From Eubacteriales bacterium (lineage in GTDB: Bacteria; Bacillota; Clostridia; Christensenellales; CAG-138): a stretch of DNA of 33,824 bases. The notes beneath the pieces were generated by a model that searched no databases, was not told where the DNA came from, and saw only the letters and a list, made by a program, of their open reading frames with translations. Both the position numbers and the translations under genes were made by a program. The stretch lies in assembly GCA_021373115.1 (NCBI GenBank), contig JAJFTI010000018.1, forward strand, positions 1-33,824, read 5' to 3'. Positions 22,396 to 30,570 of the stretch are shown here, piece after piece (position 1 is the first letter of the stretch; each line of letters begins with the position of its first letter).

Positions 22396-22986
22396 GTGAA
22401 CGATTTTTTACAATCGATAGAAACCTTTGCAATGGGTTCAACAGTCTGGGTTTATGTCTTTATTTTCTTTGGCAAAATACTTGAGGTGTCGTTTGGCACG
22501 CTTCGAATTGTGTTAATTAACCGCGGCGAACGAACCGTAGGTTCGCTGATTGCCATTTTGGAAATTTCGCTTTGGCTGATCGTTGCCAGCAGCGTTCTTG
22601 TCGGTTTCAAAACGGATTTCGTCAAGGGAATCGTGTATGCGCTCGCGTTTGCCTGCGGCAACTACATTGGTTCCTGGCTGGATGAATTGCTTGCGTTCGG
22701 CCTGAGTTCCATGCAGGTTGTTTTGCCGGATATGGCTTCGGCGAAAGAGGCGGAAGCATGCTTGCGTGAGAAGGGGTTCGGTATTACGACGCTGGACGTG
22801 CATGGCAGGGACGACGACCGCAGCATGCTGATTATGACGATGCAGCGCAAACGGCTGCCGCAGGCAATCGCTATCCTGGAAGAGCACTGTAACGGCGCTG
22901 TGGTAACCGTTTCGGATATAAAAACGCAGCGCGGCGGATACTTGGAACGAGCGGTGCGCAGCGGCCAGCTCCGAAACGGGAAATAA
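22396..22986 (+). CDS. UPF0316 (DUF2179) membrane protein
   Basis: A 196-aa protein with three membrane segments in residues ~15-100, including the conserved FGKILEVSFGTLRIVLINRGER and ACGNYIGSWLDE pieces, then a soluble C-terminal DUF2179 domain (~110-175, REKGFGITTLDVHGRDDDRSMLIMTMQRKRLPQ). DUF2179 domains bind small ligands or nucleotides in related proteins, but the role of this family is unknown. The GTG start has AAAGGAGG seven bases upstream. It is a single gene between a consensus promoter and a bidirectional terminator. Confidence 0.88.
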   Translation: MNDFLQSIETFAMGSTVWVYVFIFFGKILEVSFGTLRIVLINRGERTVGSLIAILEISLWLIVASSVLVGFKTDFVKGIVYALAFACGNYIGSWLDELLAFGLSSMQVVLPDMASAKEAEACLREKGFGITTLDVHGRDDDRSMLIMTMQRKRLPQAIAILEEHCNGAVVTVSDIKTQRGGYLERAVRSGQLRNGK

Positions 22987-23030
22987 AAACACAATTTCGG
23001 TAAGAAACATTCAATACTAATCAGGTATCA

Positions 23031-23077
23031 AAAAACGCTTGCGCCAGTGAAAGGGCCGCAAGCGTTTCTTTCGTTTT
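23031..23077. terminator. Bidirectional terminator between UPF0316 gene and uvrC
   Basis: An 11-bp perfect stem AAACGCTTGCG/CGCAAGCGTTT with a 13-base loop. T-rich tracts lie on both sides (CTTTCGTTTT on plus, TTTTTTGATA on minus), matching the convergent genes. Confidence 0.85.
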
Positions 23078-23114
23078 GATTGACCGCGCGCAATCGCCTA
23101 CGGACGATATCCGG

Positions 23115-24980
23115 CTAGTCTGCCGGAGAGGATTCCGTGTTCGGGCGATCTTCCCTGTGGAAGTACTGAAAAACGGACTCCGCCGTTCGCGCATCGATCA
23201 GCGCAACCGCGTTGAGTTCCTCAATCGACGCCGCTTTGATGGCTTCGATTGTTAAAAATGCGTCGAACAACGCGCGCTTTCGTTTATCTCCAACGCCTGG
23301 AATGCTGTCGAGCACGGAATAAAGCGCGTTTCGATTGTGTATATTGCGGTGGTAGCTGATGGCAAAACGGTGCGCCTCATCCCGCAGGCGCTCAATCAGG
23401 TGCTGCGGGGCGGAATTTCTAGGCAGTTGAATCGGCGTTTCCTCGCCGGGGATATAGATGGTTTCGCTCAGCTCGGCAAGGCCGATGGACGGAATGAAAT
23501 CCAGCGAAAACGACTCCAGAACCTCCAGCGCAACCTGCAGCTGCGCGGGACCGCCGTCCATAACGAGCAGATCCGGCAGCGGCAGAAAGCCCGCCTCGTT
23601 TTCTTCCGCTTTTTGGAAGCGGCGCATCAGCGCTTCCCGCATGGCGACCAGATCGTTTCCGCCGGCTTCCGCGCGGATGCGGAAGCGCCGGTAAGCGCTT
23701 TTATCCGGTTGTCCGTCCGTAAACACAACCATCGAAGAGACGGTATCCCGACCCTGAATATGCGAGTTATCGAAGCATTCCAAACGCGTGGGCACCGTTT
23801 CCAGACCGAGGATAGCGCTGAGCTGGGTCAGGGCGCCTTCTCCACGCTCCCAGGCGCGCTTTTGCAGGGAAGCGTCCTTTTCCAGCACGTCCAGACAGTT
23901 TCGATAAGCCATTTCGGCTAAACGCCGCTTTTCGCCGCGCTGCGGGCGATGTACTTCAACCTTGCGTCCGGCGAGTCCCGTAAGCCATTGCGAAATTGCC
24001 TCCATATCGGAAGCATCCTGGTAAAGCAGCACTTCCGGGACAAACGAAGCGGATTCCGCATAATACTGCGAGAGAAACGCGCTGAGAATATCCGCGTCGG
24101 ATTCTTCGGCGTCCGCATCCATGCGGAATTTCTCCGTACCAATTACTTTTCCGTTCCGGACGAACAGCGCAAAGACGAGCGTGCTGGTTTCCAGCCGTGC
24201 CAGAGCGAATACGTCCAGCATGGTGTTTGTCGTTGCGATCACAACCTGCTTTTCGTTGAGACTTTCAATGGCGCGGATGCGGTCGCGGAGCGCTGCCGCG
24301 CGCTCAAAGTCCATCGCTTCGGAAGCCGCGGCCATCTGCTCGCTCAGCGAGCGCAGGATATCGGTCGTGTTGCCGCTGAGAAACGACAGAACTTCATCAA
24401 GAAGTTTATGATATGCCTCGCGCGAAATTTCACCGGAACAGGGCGCGCAGCACTTGCCGATGTGATACATCAGGCAGGGACGCTCACGGCGCGCAATCAT
24501 GCGTGCAATATCCTTTTTGCATTGGCGAATCGGATAATGCTCGCGCACGAGAGCAAGCCCGTCCCGCAGCAGCAGGCCGGAGAGAAAGGGGCCGAGATAT
24601 TTTGCGCCGTCTTTCTTAACGCGGCGGACAACCTCGAGCCGCGGGAAGTCCTGTTTTAAATCCACGCGAAGATAGGGGAAATGCTTATCGTCCTTAAGCA
24701 GAATGTTGTATTTTGGTTTGAATTCCTTGATCAGGTTTGATTCGAGTGAAAACGCTTCCGTTTCGTTTGCTACGCGAATATACTCAAAATCCGCAATCTG
24801 CCGCACCATTGCCGTTACTTTCGGCGGATGGTTCTTGGAGGACTGAAAGTACTGGCGAACACGGTTTTTCAAAGAAATGGCTTTGCCAACGTAAATAATC
24901 TCGCCTGCGGCGTTGAACATCTTGTAAACGCCGGGCGAGGAGGGGAGCAGCTTCAGCTTTTCTTCAATGATCTGGTTCAT
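23115..24980 (-). CDS. uvrC: UvrABC excinuclease subunit C
   Basis: Makes both incisions around a UvrB-bound DNA lesion in nucleotide excision repair. In 621 aa it shows the N-terminal GIY-YIG nuclease (SSPGVYKM...IIYVGKAISLKNRVRQYF), a cysteine cluster around CKKD...CLMYHIGKCCAPC, the UVR motif (MDFERAAALRDRIRAIES), the RNase-H-like second nuclease (ECFDNSHIQG, LLVMDGGPAQL) and a C-terminal helix-hairpin-helix (SIPGVGDKRKRALF). An in-frame GTG at 25019 would extend it by 13 residues into maf. The ATG at 24980 matches the usual start before EEKLKLLPSSPGVY and lies 19 bases past the maf stop, but neither has a good ribosome site, so translation is probably coupled to maf. Confidence 0.95.
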   Translation of the reverse strand: MNQIIEEKLKLLPSSPGVYKMFNAAGEIIYVGKAISLKNRVRQYFQSSKNHPPKVTAMVRQIADFEYIRVANETEAFSLESNLIKEFKPKYNILLKDDKHFPYLRVDLKQDFPRLEVVRRVKKDGAKYLGPFLSGLLLRDGLALVREHYPIRQCKKDIARMIARRERPCLMYHIGKCCAPCSGEISREAYHKLLDEVLSFLSGNTTDILRSLSEQMAAASEAMDFERAAALRDRIRAIESLNEKQVVIATTNTMLDVFALARLETSTLVFALFVRNGKVIGTEKFRMDADAEESDADILSAFLSQYYAESASFVPEVLLYQDASDMEAISQWLTGLAGRKVEVHRPQRGEKRRLAEMAYRNCLDVLEKDASLQKRAWERGEGALTQLSAILGLETVPTRLECFDNSHIQGRDTVSSMVVFTDGQPDKSAYRRFRIRAEAGGNDLVAMREALMRRFQKAEENEAGFLPLPDLLVMDGGPAQLQVALEVLESFSLDFIPSIGLAELSETIYIPGEETPIQLPRNSAPQHLIERLRDEAHRFAISYHRNIHNRNALYSVLDSIPGVGDKRKRALFDAFLTIEAIKAASIEELNAVALIDARTAESVFQYFHREDRPNTESSPAD

Positions 24981-24999
24981 ATCGTTTTTGGTGTCAGGA

Positions 25000-25566
25000 T
25001 CAATCGGTTCCGATTTCACCTGCGTCGATGAGCATCCGGTAGAGCATTGGCAGAGGCAAGCCGATCACGTTGAAGTAATTCCCTTCCACGCGCTCCACAA
25101 ACACGCCTCCGGGTCCCTGGACGCCGTATGCGCCGGCTTTGTCGAGCGGTTCGCCCGTCGCAACGTATGCGTCAATCTCCCGCTCCGTCATGGGGGAAAA
25201 GGTAACGCGTGTTTCGCAATGCCGAACATCCGCAAGACCGTCCTTCAGTACGGCAACACCGGTATACACCACATGCTGCTTTCCCTGCATGCGGGCGAGG
25301 AAAGCTTTTGCGACTTCCGGCGTATGCGGCTTGCCGAGGATTTCACCGTCCAGGAATACGATTGTGTCCGCGCCGACGACGCAGTCGTGCGGGTGCAGTT
25401 CGGCAACGGGTTGCGCCTTTTGCAGTGCGAGCGTTTTAACGAACTCTTCGGGCGGCAGCCCATGCGGCTGAATTTCTTCCTCGCCGGAAACTTCAATGCG
25501 GTAGTCAAGTCCGATCATGCTGAGCAATTCACGGCGGCGCGGAGAGGACGATGCGAGTATTATCAT
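25000..25566 (-). CDS. maf: Maf-family nucleoside triphosphate pyrophosphatase
   Basis: A 188-aa house-cleaning enzyme that hydrolyses non-canonical or pyrimidine nucleoside triphosphates (dTTP/UTP type in the branch with similar motifs) to monophosphates. Motifs: ASSSPRRRELL (5-15), VVGADTIV in the middle, and DKAGAYGVQGPGG near 140-155. GGAG lies about five bases before the ATG. It is the middle gene of xth-maf-uvrC, all minus strand with gaps of 33 and 19 bases, a DNA- and nucleotide-maintenance operon. Confidence 0.94.
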   Translation of the reverse strand: MIILASSSPRRRELLSMIGLDYRIEVSGEEEIQPHGLPPEEFVKTLALQKAQPVAELHPHDCVVGADTIVFLDGEILGKPHTPEVAKAFLARMQGKQHVVYTGVAVLKDGLADVRHCETRVTFSPMTEREIDAYVATGEPLDKAGAYGVQGPGGVFVERVEGNYFNVIGLPLPMLYRMLIDAGEIGTD

Positions 25567-25598
25567 ATAAACTCCAGATTATTTTTTAGAAACGAATT

Positions 25599-26360
25599 TT
25601 ATAGAAGCGTACCGGTTTCCATCATGACCGGACAATGATCGCTGCCGAGTACATCCGCAAGGATCGTGCTGTTCGTTACGCTGCCGATTAGCCTGGCGGA
25701 TACGAGAAAATAGTCAATGCGCCAGCCCGCGTTTCGGGAACGGGCATTGCCGATATAGCTCCACCAGCTGTAGGCCTCCGCCTGATCGGGATAGAAATAC
25801 CGGAAGGTATCGATAAAACCGTTCTCCAGAAGACGCGTCATCGCGGCGCGCTCTTCATCCGTAAAACCGGCGTTCATACGATTCGTTTTCGGATTCTTCA
25901 GGTCGATCTCCTTGTGCGCAACGTTAAGATCGCCGCAGACAACGACCGGTTTTTTCGAATCCAGCGATTTCAGGTACGCAAGGAACGCGTCCTCCCATGC
26001 CATGCGGTATGCAAGCCTGCGCAGACCGTCCTGTGAATTTGGCGTATAAACCGTAACGAAGTAAAAATCCGAATATTCCAGCGTGATGACGCGGCCTTCG
26101 TTATCGTGCTCCGCAAGGCCGATTCCATAGGAAACGGACAGCGGCGCTTTTTTTGCGAATAGCGCCGTCCCGGAGTAACCTTTTTTCTCGGCGCTGTTCC
26201 AATAAACCGTGTAGCCTTCCGTGTTGCCCTCGTACTGCTCAGGCTGCATTTTGGTTTCCTGCAGGGCGAGGATATCCGGCTGACATTCCTGTAAAAAATC
26301 AAAGAATCCTTTCGTGATGCAGGCGCGCAGCCCGTTGACATTCCAGGAAATAAGTTTCAT
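25599..26360 (-). CDS. xth: Exodeoxyribonuclease III / AP endonuclease
   Basis: A 253-aa enzyme that cuts abasic sites and trims 3' ends in base excision repair. Exonuclease-endonuclease-phosphatase motifs are complete: SWNVNGLRA (5-13), LALQETKMQ with the metal glutamate, [22 protein letters not shown], and the catalytic GSDHCPV at the end. AAAGGAG lies eight bases before the ATG. First gene of the operon with maf and uvrC. Confidence 0.96.
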   Translation of the reverse strand: MKLISWNVNGLRACITKGFFDFLQECQPDILALQETKMQPEQYEGNTEGYTVYWNSAEKKGYSGTALFAKKAPLSVSYGIGLAEHDNEGRVITLEYSDFYFVTVYTPNSQDGLRRLAYRMAWEDAFLAYLKSLDSKKPVVVCGDLNVAHKEIDLKNPKTNRMNAGFTDEERAAMTRLLENGFIDTFRYFYPDQAEAYSWWSYIGNARSRNAGWRIDYFLVSARLIGSVTNSTILADVLGSDHCPVMMETGTLL

Positions 26361-26393
26361 GTAAAAATCTCCTTTGACCGCCGGTTTAGGGAC

Positions 26394-26422
26394 AATATAT
26401 CATAGCGCGCTTCAAATAACAA
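26394..26422 (-). promoter_or_regulatory. Promoter of the xth-maf-uvrC operon
   Basis: On the minus strand TTGTTA (26417-26422), 17-bp spacer, TATATT (26394-26399), 34 bases before the ATG. The -35 abuts the stop of the upstream acyltransferase gene (26424). Confidence 0.6.
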
Positions 26423-26423
26423 A

Positions 26424-27434
26424 TCAGCGTCCGCCGAACAAGATCGCATACGTTTTCGGAGTATAACGACGAAGAAGCTGCGCAAGCGGAACAAGCAGAC
26501 AAAGGGCGATAATCGTGACGCTGAAGTAGGAAATCAGCATCCAGAGCTCCGTATGCGGTACCAGCGCATACTGTATTTTTTTCAAAATGGATAACGCAAG
26601 GAAATGCGTCAAGTAAACGAAGAAGGACGTGTTGTACCAGGAGCGCTCGCGGATTGCGGACCCGTCAATCCCAAGCCACAGACTCAGAATGACCAGGACA
26701 CTGTACATTTCGGTCGTATAGAGCGTGTGATGGTATGCGTAAAGTGGGATCGCACACAACAAAACATAACGTACGGCACGCGGCGGCGTATAGTAGGCCA
26801 CGTGCGGCGCGCGCAGGCCGAAATATGCGCCAACCGAAAAGAAGAAAATAAAACGCCAATGCAGATTCAGGACGGCCGGAAATTGGAAAGGATTCCGGAA
26901 CAGAAAGAGGAACAACGCGATCAGCGAAAACTCCGCTATGTATTTTTTTGAAAAAAGCACATAGAACAGCGGCGCGCACAGTATGAATATGATCAACGTC
27001 TTGACAAACCAGAGAAATCCCGCGTAGCGGTTTAGCAAAACGCCAAACAGAACATTGGAAACGGTAAGCGGCGCAGGTTCGGAATTGATAAACTGCGCGA
27101 AAAACGGAATTCTGGGAAGCAGCGCAAAGAAGCCGAAATAGACCGTATTCCAGATGATATATGGAATAACGAGCGTAAAGATGCGGCGTTTCCATTTTCC
27201 CAGCAACTGGTTCCATTGAAACCCGCGAAAGAAAAGGAAGGAAGAGAGCATATAATACATCGAAACGACCCACTCCATGGATGCAAGAACATGCTGCTCA
27301 ATAGAGCATCCCGTTCCGCTTAATAAACCGAATTGCGGATAATTCTCCGAGTGCGCCTGAAGAACGCAGCAGATTAAAAGGAACCGAAGAACGTTGATCT
27401 TTCGATAGAGCGCTTCGTCTGACCCTTGCATCAT
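26424..27434 (-). CDS. Acyltransferase-3 family membrane protein
   Basis: A 336-aa membrane protein with about ten transmembrane segments, of the acyltransferase 3 (OafA/NolL-like) type that acetylates or otherwise acylates surface sugars. The N-terminus has the usual shape: KINVLRFLLICCVLQAHSENY, where the Arg and His match the family R...H pattern. The frame is open upstream to 27533, but that stretch covers the Crp-gene promoter, and the ATG pair at 27434/27431 fits the family start; ribosome site weak (AAAGG far upstream). It is divergent from the Crp gene. The acceptor is unknown. Confidence 0.82.
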   Translation of the reverse strand: MMQGSDEALYRKINVLRFLLICCVLQAHSENYPQFGLLSGTGCSIEQHVLASMEWVVSMYYMLSSFLFFRGFQWNQLLGKWKRRIFTLVIPYIIWNTVYFGFFALLPRIPFFAQFINSEPAPLTVSNVLFGVLLNRYAGFLWFVKTLIIFILCAPLFYVLFSKKYIAEFSLIALFLFLFRNPFQFPAVLNLHWRFIFFFSVGAYFGLRAPHVAYYTPPRAVRYVLLCAIPLYAYHHTLYTTEMYSVLVILSLWLGIDGSAIRERSWYNTSFFVYLTHFLALSILKKIQYALVPHTELWMLISYFSVTIIALCLLVPLAQLLRRYTPKTYAILFGGR

Positions 27435-27511
27435 AAAAATATTCTGTCGCCTTTCCGATATGAACCTAAGGTAGCATTCTAAGCCGGGTCTGTCAAGAGC
27501 GCGATACGCTG

Positions 27512-27554
27512 TTGACAAATTCGCTAAAACCAATATAATGTGTCATATGAGACA
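27512..27554 (+). promoter_or_regulatory. Promoter and putative operator of the Crp-ABC operon
   Basis: TTGACA (27512-27517), 16-bp spacer, TATAAT (27534-27539), both perfect. The inverted repeat TGTC-N6-GACA (27541-27554) lies immediately after the -10, over the expected start point near 27546, a repressing position for a Crp/Fnr-type dimer. Confidence 0.75.
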
Positions 27555-27570
27555 AATATGAAGGTAATTC

Positions 27571-28239
27571 ATGAGCAGGTCAACAAATCCAACCGCATAC
27601 GCCGCAATTGTTGCGGACACGTTTCTTTTTAGCGGGATTCCGCAGGAGGATCTGATTCTGCTGCTTGACACGCGGGATGTTCGCGTTGAGCATTATGAAA
27701 AAGACGAAGTAATCTATGACCGGAGCCAAAGTGAACACGCGCTGGGCATTCTTTTATTCGGAAGCTGCGTAGTTACCAAGGAGAGCGAAGGCGGAAAAAT
27801 GCCGATGAGCGTACTCCGGGCAAAGGATCTCTTCGGTGCGGCGGGGCTGTTTCATACCGAGCGCGAATATGTTGCCCGCGTATCCGCACAGGAGAGCGCC
27901 TGGGTGCTGATGATTCCGGAAACGGCTCTCATTTTTATGATGCAGCAAGATTTTCGAGTCGCCGAAAACTACATGCGCTATTTAACCGCGCGAATCCGCT
28001 TTTTAAGCAGCCGAATCGATGGTTTCCTGCCGCAAAACGTGGAGGAGCGGGTGCTGAACTATATTCAAACCCACGCGGAAGATGGAGTTTACGAATCCGA
28101 ATGGAGCGTCAGCGCGCTGGCGGACGCGCTTTGCGTCAGCCGGAGCACGCTCTACCGCGCAATGGATAAACTGGTTTTCGAAAGAAAAATCGAACGAAAC
28201 GGCAGGGCATTTCGCCTGCCGAGAGGAGAAGAAAAATGA
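27571..28239 (+). CDS. Crp/Fnr-family transcriptional regulator
   Basis: A 222-aa regulator with an N-terminal cyclic-nucleotide-binding-type beta barrel (~15-130: FLFSGIPQEDLILLL, VIYDRSQSEHALGILLFGSC, AKDLFGAAGLF), a dimer helix (~130-155) and a C-terminal winged helix (~165-215: SVSALADALCVSRSTLYRAMDKLVFERKI). The Fnr cysteine cluster is absent and the cAMP-binding Arg/Ser-Thr pair of Crp is not clear, so the signal is unknown. Its stop overlaps the next start (ATGA). Heading this operon, it is the obvious controller of the transporter. Confidence 0.9.
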   Translation: MSRSTNPTAYAAIVADTFLFSGIPQEDLILLLDTRDVRVEHYEKDEVIYDRSQSEHALGILLFGSCVVTKESEGGKMPMSVLRAKDLFGAAGLFHTEREYVARVSAQESAWVLMIPETALIFMMQQDFRVAENYMRYLTARIRFLSSRIDGFLPQNVEERVLNYIQTHAEDGVYESEWSVSALADALCVSRSTLYRAMDKLVFERKIERNGRAFRLPRGEEK

Positions 28240-29168
28240 AGAAAACACTGGCATTTCTAACCGTAATCCTGCTGCTGCTCGCGATAGGCTGCGCGAAAGC
28301 GCCCGCCGAGCCGGTAAAAATTGCAGCGCTGAAGGGCCCGACCGGTATGGGTATCAGCTACCTGATGCAGGAGGATTCCGGAAAATACAATATTGAACTG
28401 CAGGACGCCCCGGACGTCGTCGTCGGCAAGTTTGTAAGCGGCGAAATTGATATTGCGGCAGTACCGATCAATCTGGCTGCAACGCTTTACAATAAGACGG
28501 AAGGAAACGTCGTCCTGCTGAACATCGACACGCTTGGCGTGCTTTATCTGGTTGAAAACGGAAACGCCGTTCAATCGCTTTCGGATCTCGCGGGAAAGAC
28601 GATTTACGCTTCCGGCGAAGGCGCAACGCCGCAGTTCGTTCTGGACTATCTGCTCGCGCAAAACGGCCTGACCGATCAGGTTAAGGTCGAATACGTTGGC
28701 GAACATACCGCGCTGGCCGCCATGCTCGCCTCCGGCGAAGCGGAGATTGGTTTGCTGCCGGAACCGTTCGTTTCCTCCGTTTTGGTAAAAAATCCGAACG
28801 CGCGTATCGCGCTGGATCTCAACGAAGCCTGGGAGTCCGCTTCCGGAACGAAACTCGTCATGGGCGTTTATATAGCGAACCGGACCTTTTATAACGAGCA
28901 TCCGGATCAGGTCAAGGAGTTCCTTAAGGACTACGCCGCATCGGTCGAACAGGTGAATTCGGCGGACGACGCGGCGAACGTCGTGGCAAATCTCGGAATC
29001 GTCGGTTCGGAAGCGATCGCAAAACAGGCGATTCCGCGCAGCTATATCGTCAGCATTACGGGCGAGGAAATGAAAACGGACGCATCCGCGGTGCTGCAGG
29101 TTCTCTTCGAGGCGAATCCGGCGTCCGTCGGCGGCAAACTGCCCGGCGACGATCTATATGCCGAATAA
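28236..29168 (+). CDS. ABC transporter substrate-binding lipoprotein (SsuA/TauA-like)
   Basis: A 310-aa receptor with lipobox LLAIGC (C19), then a periplasmic-binding fold of the SsuA/NMT1 type: VKIAALKGPTGMGISYLM, a first lobe with SGEIDIAAVPINLAATLYN, hinge segments LSDLAGKTIYASGEGATPQFVLDYLL and MLASGEAEIGLLPEPFV. The family binds sulfonates, nitrate, pyrimidine precursors and related small compounds; the ligand cannot be assigned. GAGGAG lies in the end of the regulator gene. It overlaps the regulator by four bases and the permease by 11. Confidence 0.9.
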   Translation: MKKTLAFLTVILLLLAIGCAKAPAEPVKIAALKGPTGMGISYLMQEDSGKYNIELQDAPDVVVGKFVSGEIDIAAVPINLAATLYNKTEGNVVLLNIDTLGVLYLVENGNAVQSLSDLAGKTIYASGEGATPQFVLDYLLAQNGLTDQVKVEYVGEHTALAAMLASGEAEIGLLPEPFVSSVLVKNPNARIALDLNEAWESASGTKLVMGVYIANRTFYNEHPDQVKEFLKDYAASVEQVNSADDAANVVANLGIVGSEAIAKQAIPRSYIVSITGEEMKTDASAVLQVLFEANPASVGGKLPGDDLYAE

Positions 29169-29901
29169 GCGCAAGTGGTATAAAAACGCGCTGATCGCAC
29201 TGGCCTATCTGGCGGTTTGGGAGGCGGCGAGTCTTCTTGTCGGCAAGGAACTCCTGCTTCCCTCGCCGTCCTCAACGGTAGCGCGGCTTGCCGTACTGCT
29301 TATACAAAGCGACACATGGCTGTTTGCCGGCCTGACGCTGCTGCGCATTATGGCCGGATACTTCATGGGGGTGTTCGCGGGAATATTGCTCGCGATTCTT
29401 ACCGCGCGATCGCATTTTTCCGAAGAATTGCTTTCCCCTTTACGGTCGGTCGTGAAGGCGACGCCGGTCACTTCGTTTATTCTGCTCGCGCTGCTTTGGC
29501 TCAGTTCCGGGCTTGTACCGCTGTTTATCAGCTTCCTGATGGTGCTGCCAATGGTCTGGACGACAACGGCGGAAGCAATTCTGCAGACGGATCGGCGGCT
29601 CGTTGAGATGTGCAGGGTATTCGGGCTCTCCCGCTGGAAAATTATCCAAACAGTCTATATTCCGTCCGTGCTGCCGCAGGTTCTGGCATCCTGCACGACC
29701 GCGCTTGGGTTTGCATGGAAGAGCGGCGTTGCGGCGGAGATTATCGCGCTGCCAAAACAATCGATCGGATATCGGCTTTACGAATCGAAGCTAAGGATCG
29801 AAACGGTTGATCTGTTTGCCTGGACGCTGCTCGTGATCGCATTGTCCGTATTGCTGGAACGTCTGCTCGTCTGGAGTATGCGGAGGATTCGCCATGACTG
29901 A
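29158..29901 (+). CDS. ABC transporter permease (SsuC/TauC-like)
   Basis: A 247-aa inner-membrane permease with about six transmembrane segments. The cytoplasmic EAA loop, EMCRVFGLSRWKIIQTVYIPSVLPQVLA, sits near residues 150-180 and contacts the ATPase. Early residues KELLLPSPSSTVARL are typical of the nitrate/sulfonate/taurine group. It overlaps the receptor gene by 11 bases and the ATPase gene by eight, so all four genes form one coupled operon. Confidence 0.92.
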   Translation: MPNKRKWYKNALIALAYLAVWEAASLLVGKELLLPSPSSTVARLAVLLIQSDTWLFAGLTLLRIMAGYFMGVFAGILLAILTARSHFSEELLSPLRSVVKATPVTSFILLALLWLSSGLVPLFISFLMVLPMVWTTTAEAILQTDRRLVEMCRVFGLSRWKIIQTVYIPSVLPQVLASCTTALGFAWKSGVAAEIIALPKQSIGYRLYESKLRIETVDLFAWTLLVIALSVLLERLLVWSMRRIRHD

Positions 29902-30478
29902 GTTGCAGATAAGACGCCTGTATAAAGCATATGGCGGACACGTTGTGTTTCATGATTTTTCGGCTGATATTCCGCTGGAAGGCATAACGGTTCTGCGCGG
30001 CGCTTCCGGCGCGGGCAAGACGACGCTGTTTCGCCTTCTGCTTGGGCTGGAACAGCCGGATTCGGGCGAAATTTCCGGAATGTCGGGGCGAAAACCGGCC
30101 GTGGTTTTTCAGGAGGATCGGCTGCTTCCCTGGCGGAACGCGCTGAAAAACGTTTCAATCGTTTCGAGTGAGAAAGCGGCCGAACGCGCTCTGGAGCGCC
30201 TTGGGCTGGGCGACAGCCTGCATCTCCTGCCGCGCGAACTGTCCGGCGGTATGCGCCGCCGCGTCGCGCTTGCGCGCGCGCTCGCTTACGGCGGGGATAT
30301 CCTCTTTTTGGATGAGCCGTTCACCGGGCTGGACGAGGAGAATAAAAGGGCTGCCGCTCGCGAGATTCTGGATTCGAAACTTCCGGCGCTTGTCATTACG
30401 CATGAGGAAGATGAGGCAAGACTGCTCGGAGGGTTCCGGACGATCGGCATTCCGCAGGCCGCTGGCGATTTGGGCTGA
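29894..30478 (+). CDS. ABC transporter ATP-binding protein, compact
   Basis: A 194-aa ATPase with Walker A RGASGAGKTT (~35-44), Q-loop VVFQEDRLLPWRN, signature LSGGMRRRVALARAL, Walker B ILFLDEPFTGLD and H-loop VITHEEDEA. All catalytic parts are present, but it is some 50 residues shorter than the usual SsuB/TauB proteins: the stretch between Walker A and signature is trimmed and the C-terminal extension is missing. The frame ends in a normal stop followed by a terminator, so it looks compact rather than truncated. Confidence 0.92.
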   Translation: MTELQIRRLYKAYGGHVVFHDFSADIPLEGITVLRGASGAGKTTLFRLLLGLEQPDSGEISGMSGRKPAVVFQEDRLLPWRNALKNVSIVSSEKAAERALERLGLGDSLHLLPRELSGGMRRRVALARALAYGGDILFLDEPFTGLDEENKRAAAREILDSKLPALVITHEEDEARLLGGFRTIGIPQAAGDLG

Positions 30479-30513
30479 ACGCGTCGAATGAATGCGCAAA
30501 TCAATGTGAAATG

Positions 30514-30542
30514 TTGAGTATTCCACCGCAAGGTGGTATACT
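30514..30542 (+). promoter_or_regulatory. Promoter overlapping the terminator hairpin
   Basis: TTGAGT (30514-30519), 17-bp spacer, TATACT (30537-30542) preceded by TGG, an extended -10. Transcription would start near 30549 and give a 22-base leader holding GGGAGG (30557-30562). The terminator inverted repeat spans the spacer and the -10. Confidence 0.6.
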
Positions 30543-30547
30543 TTTTT
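30517..30547 (+). terminator. Terminator of the Crp-ABC operon
   Basis: An 11-bp stem AGTATTCCACC/GGTGGTATACT with one T-T mismatch, GCAA tetraloop, and a run of six T (30542-30547), 38 bases after the ATPase stop. Confidence 0.82.
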
Positions 30548-30570
30548 ATTATGATCGGGAGGTATGGGGC

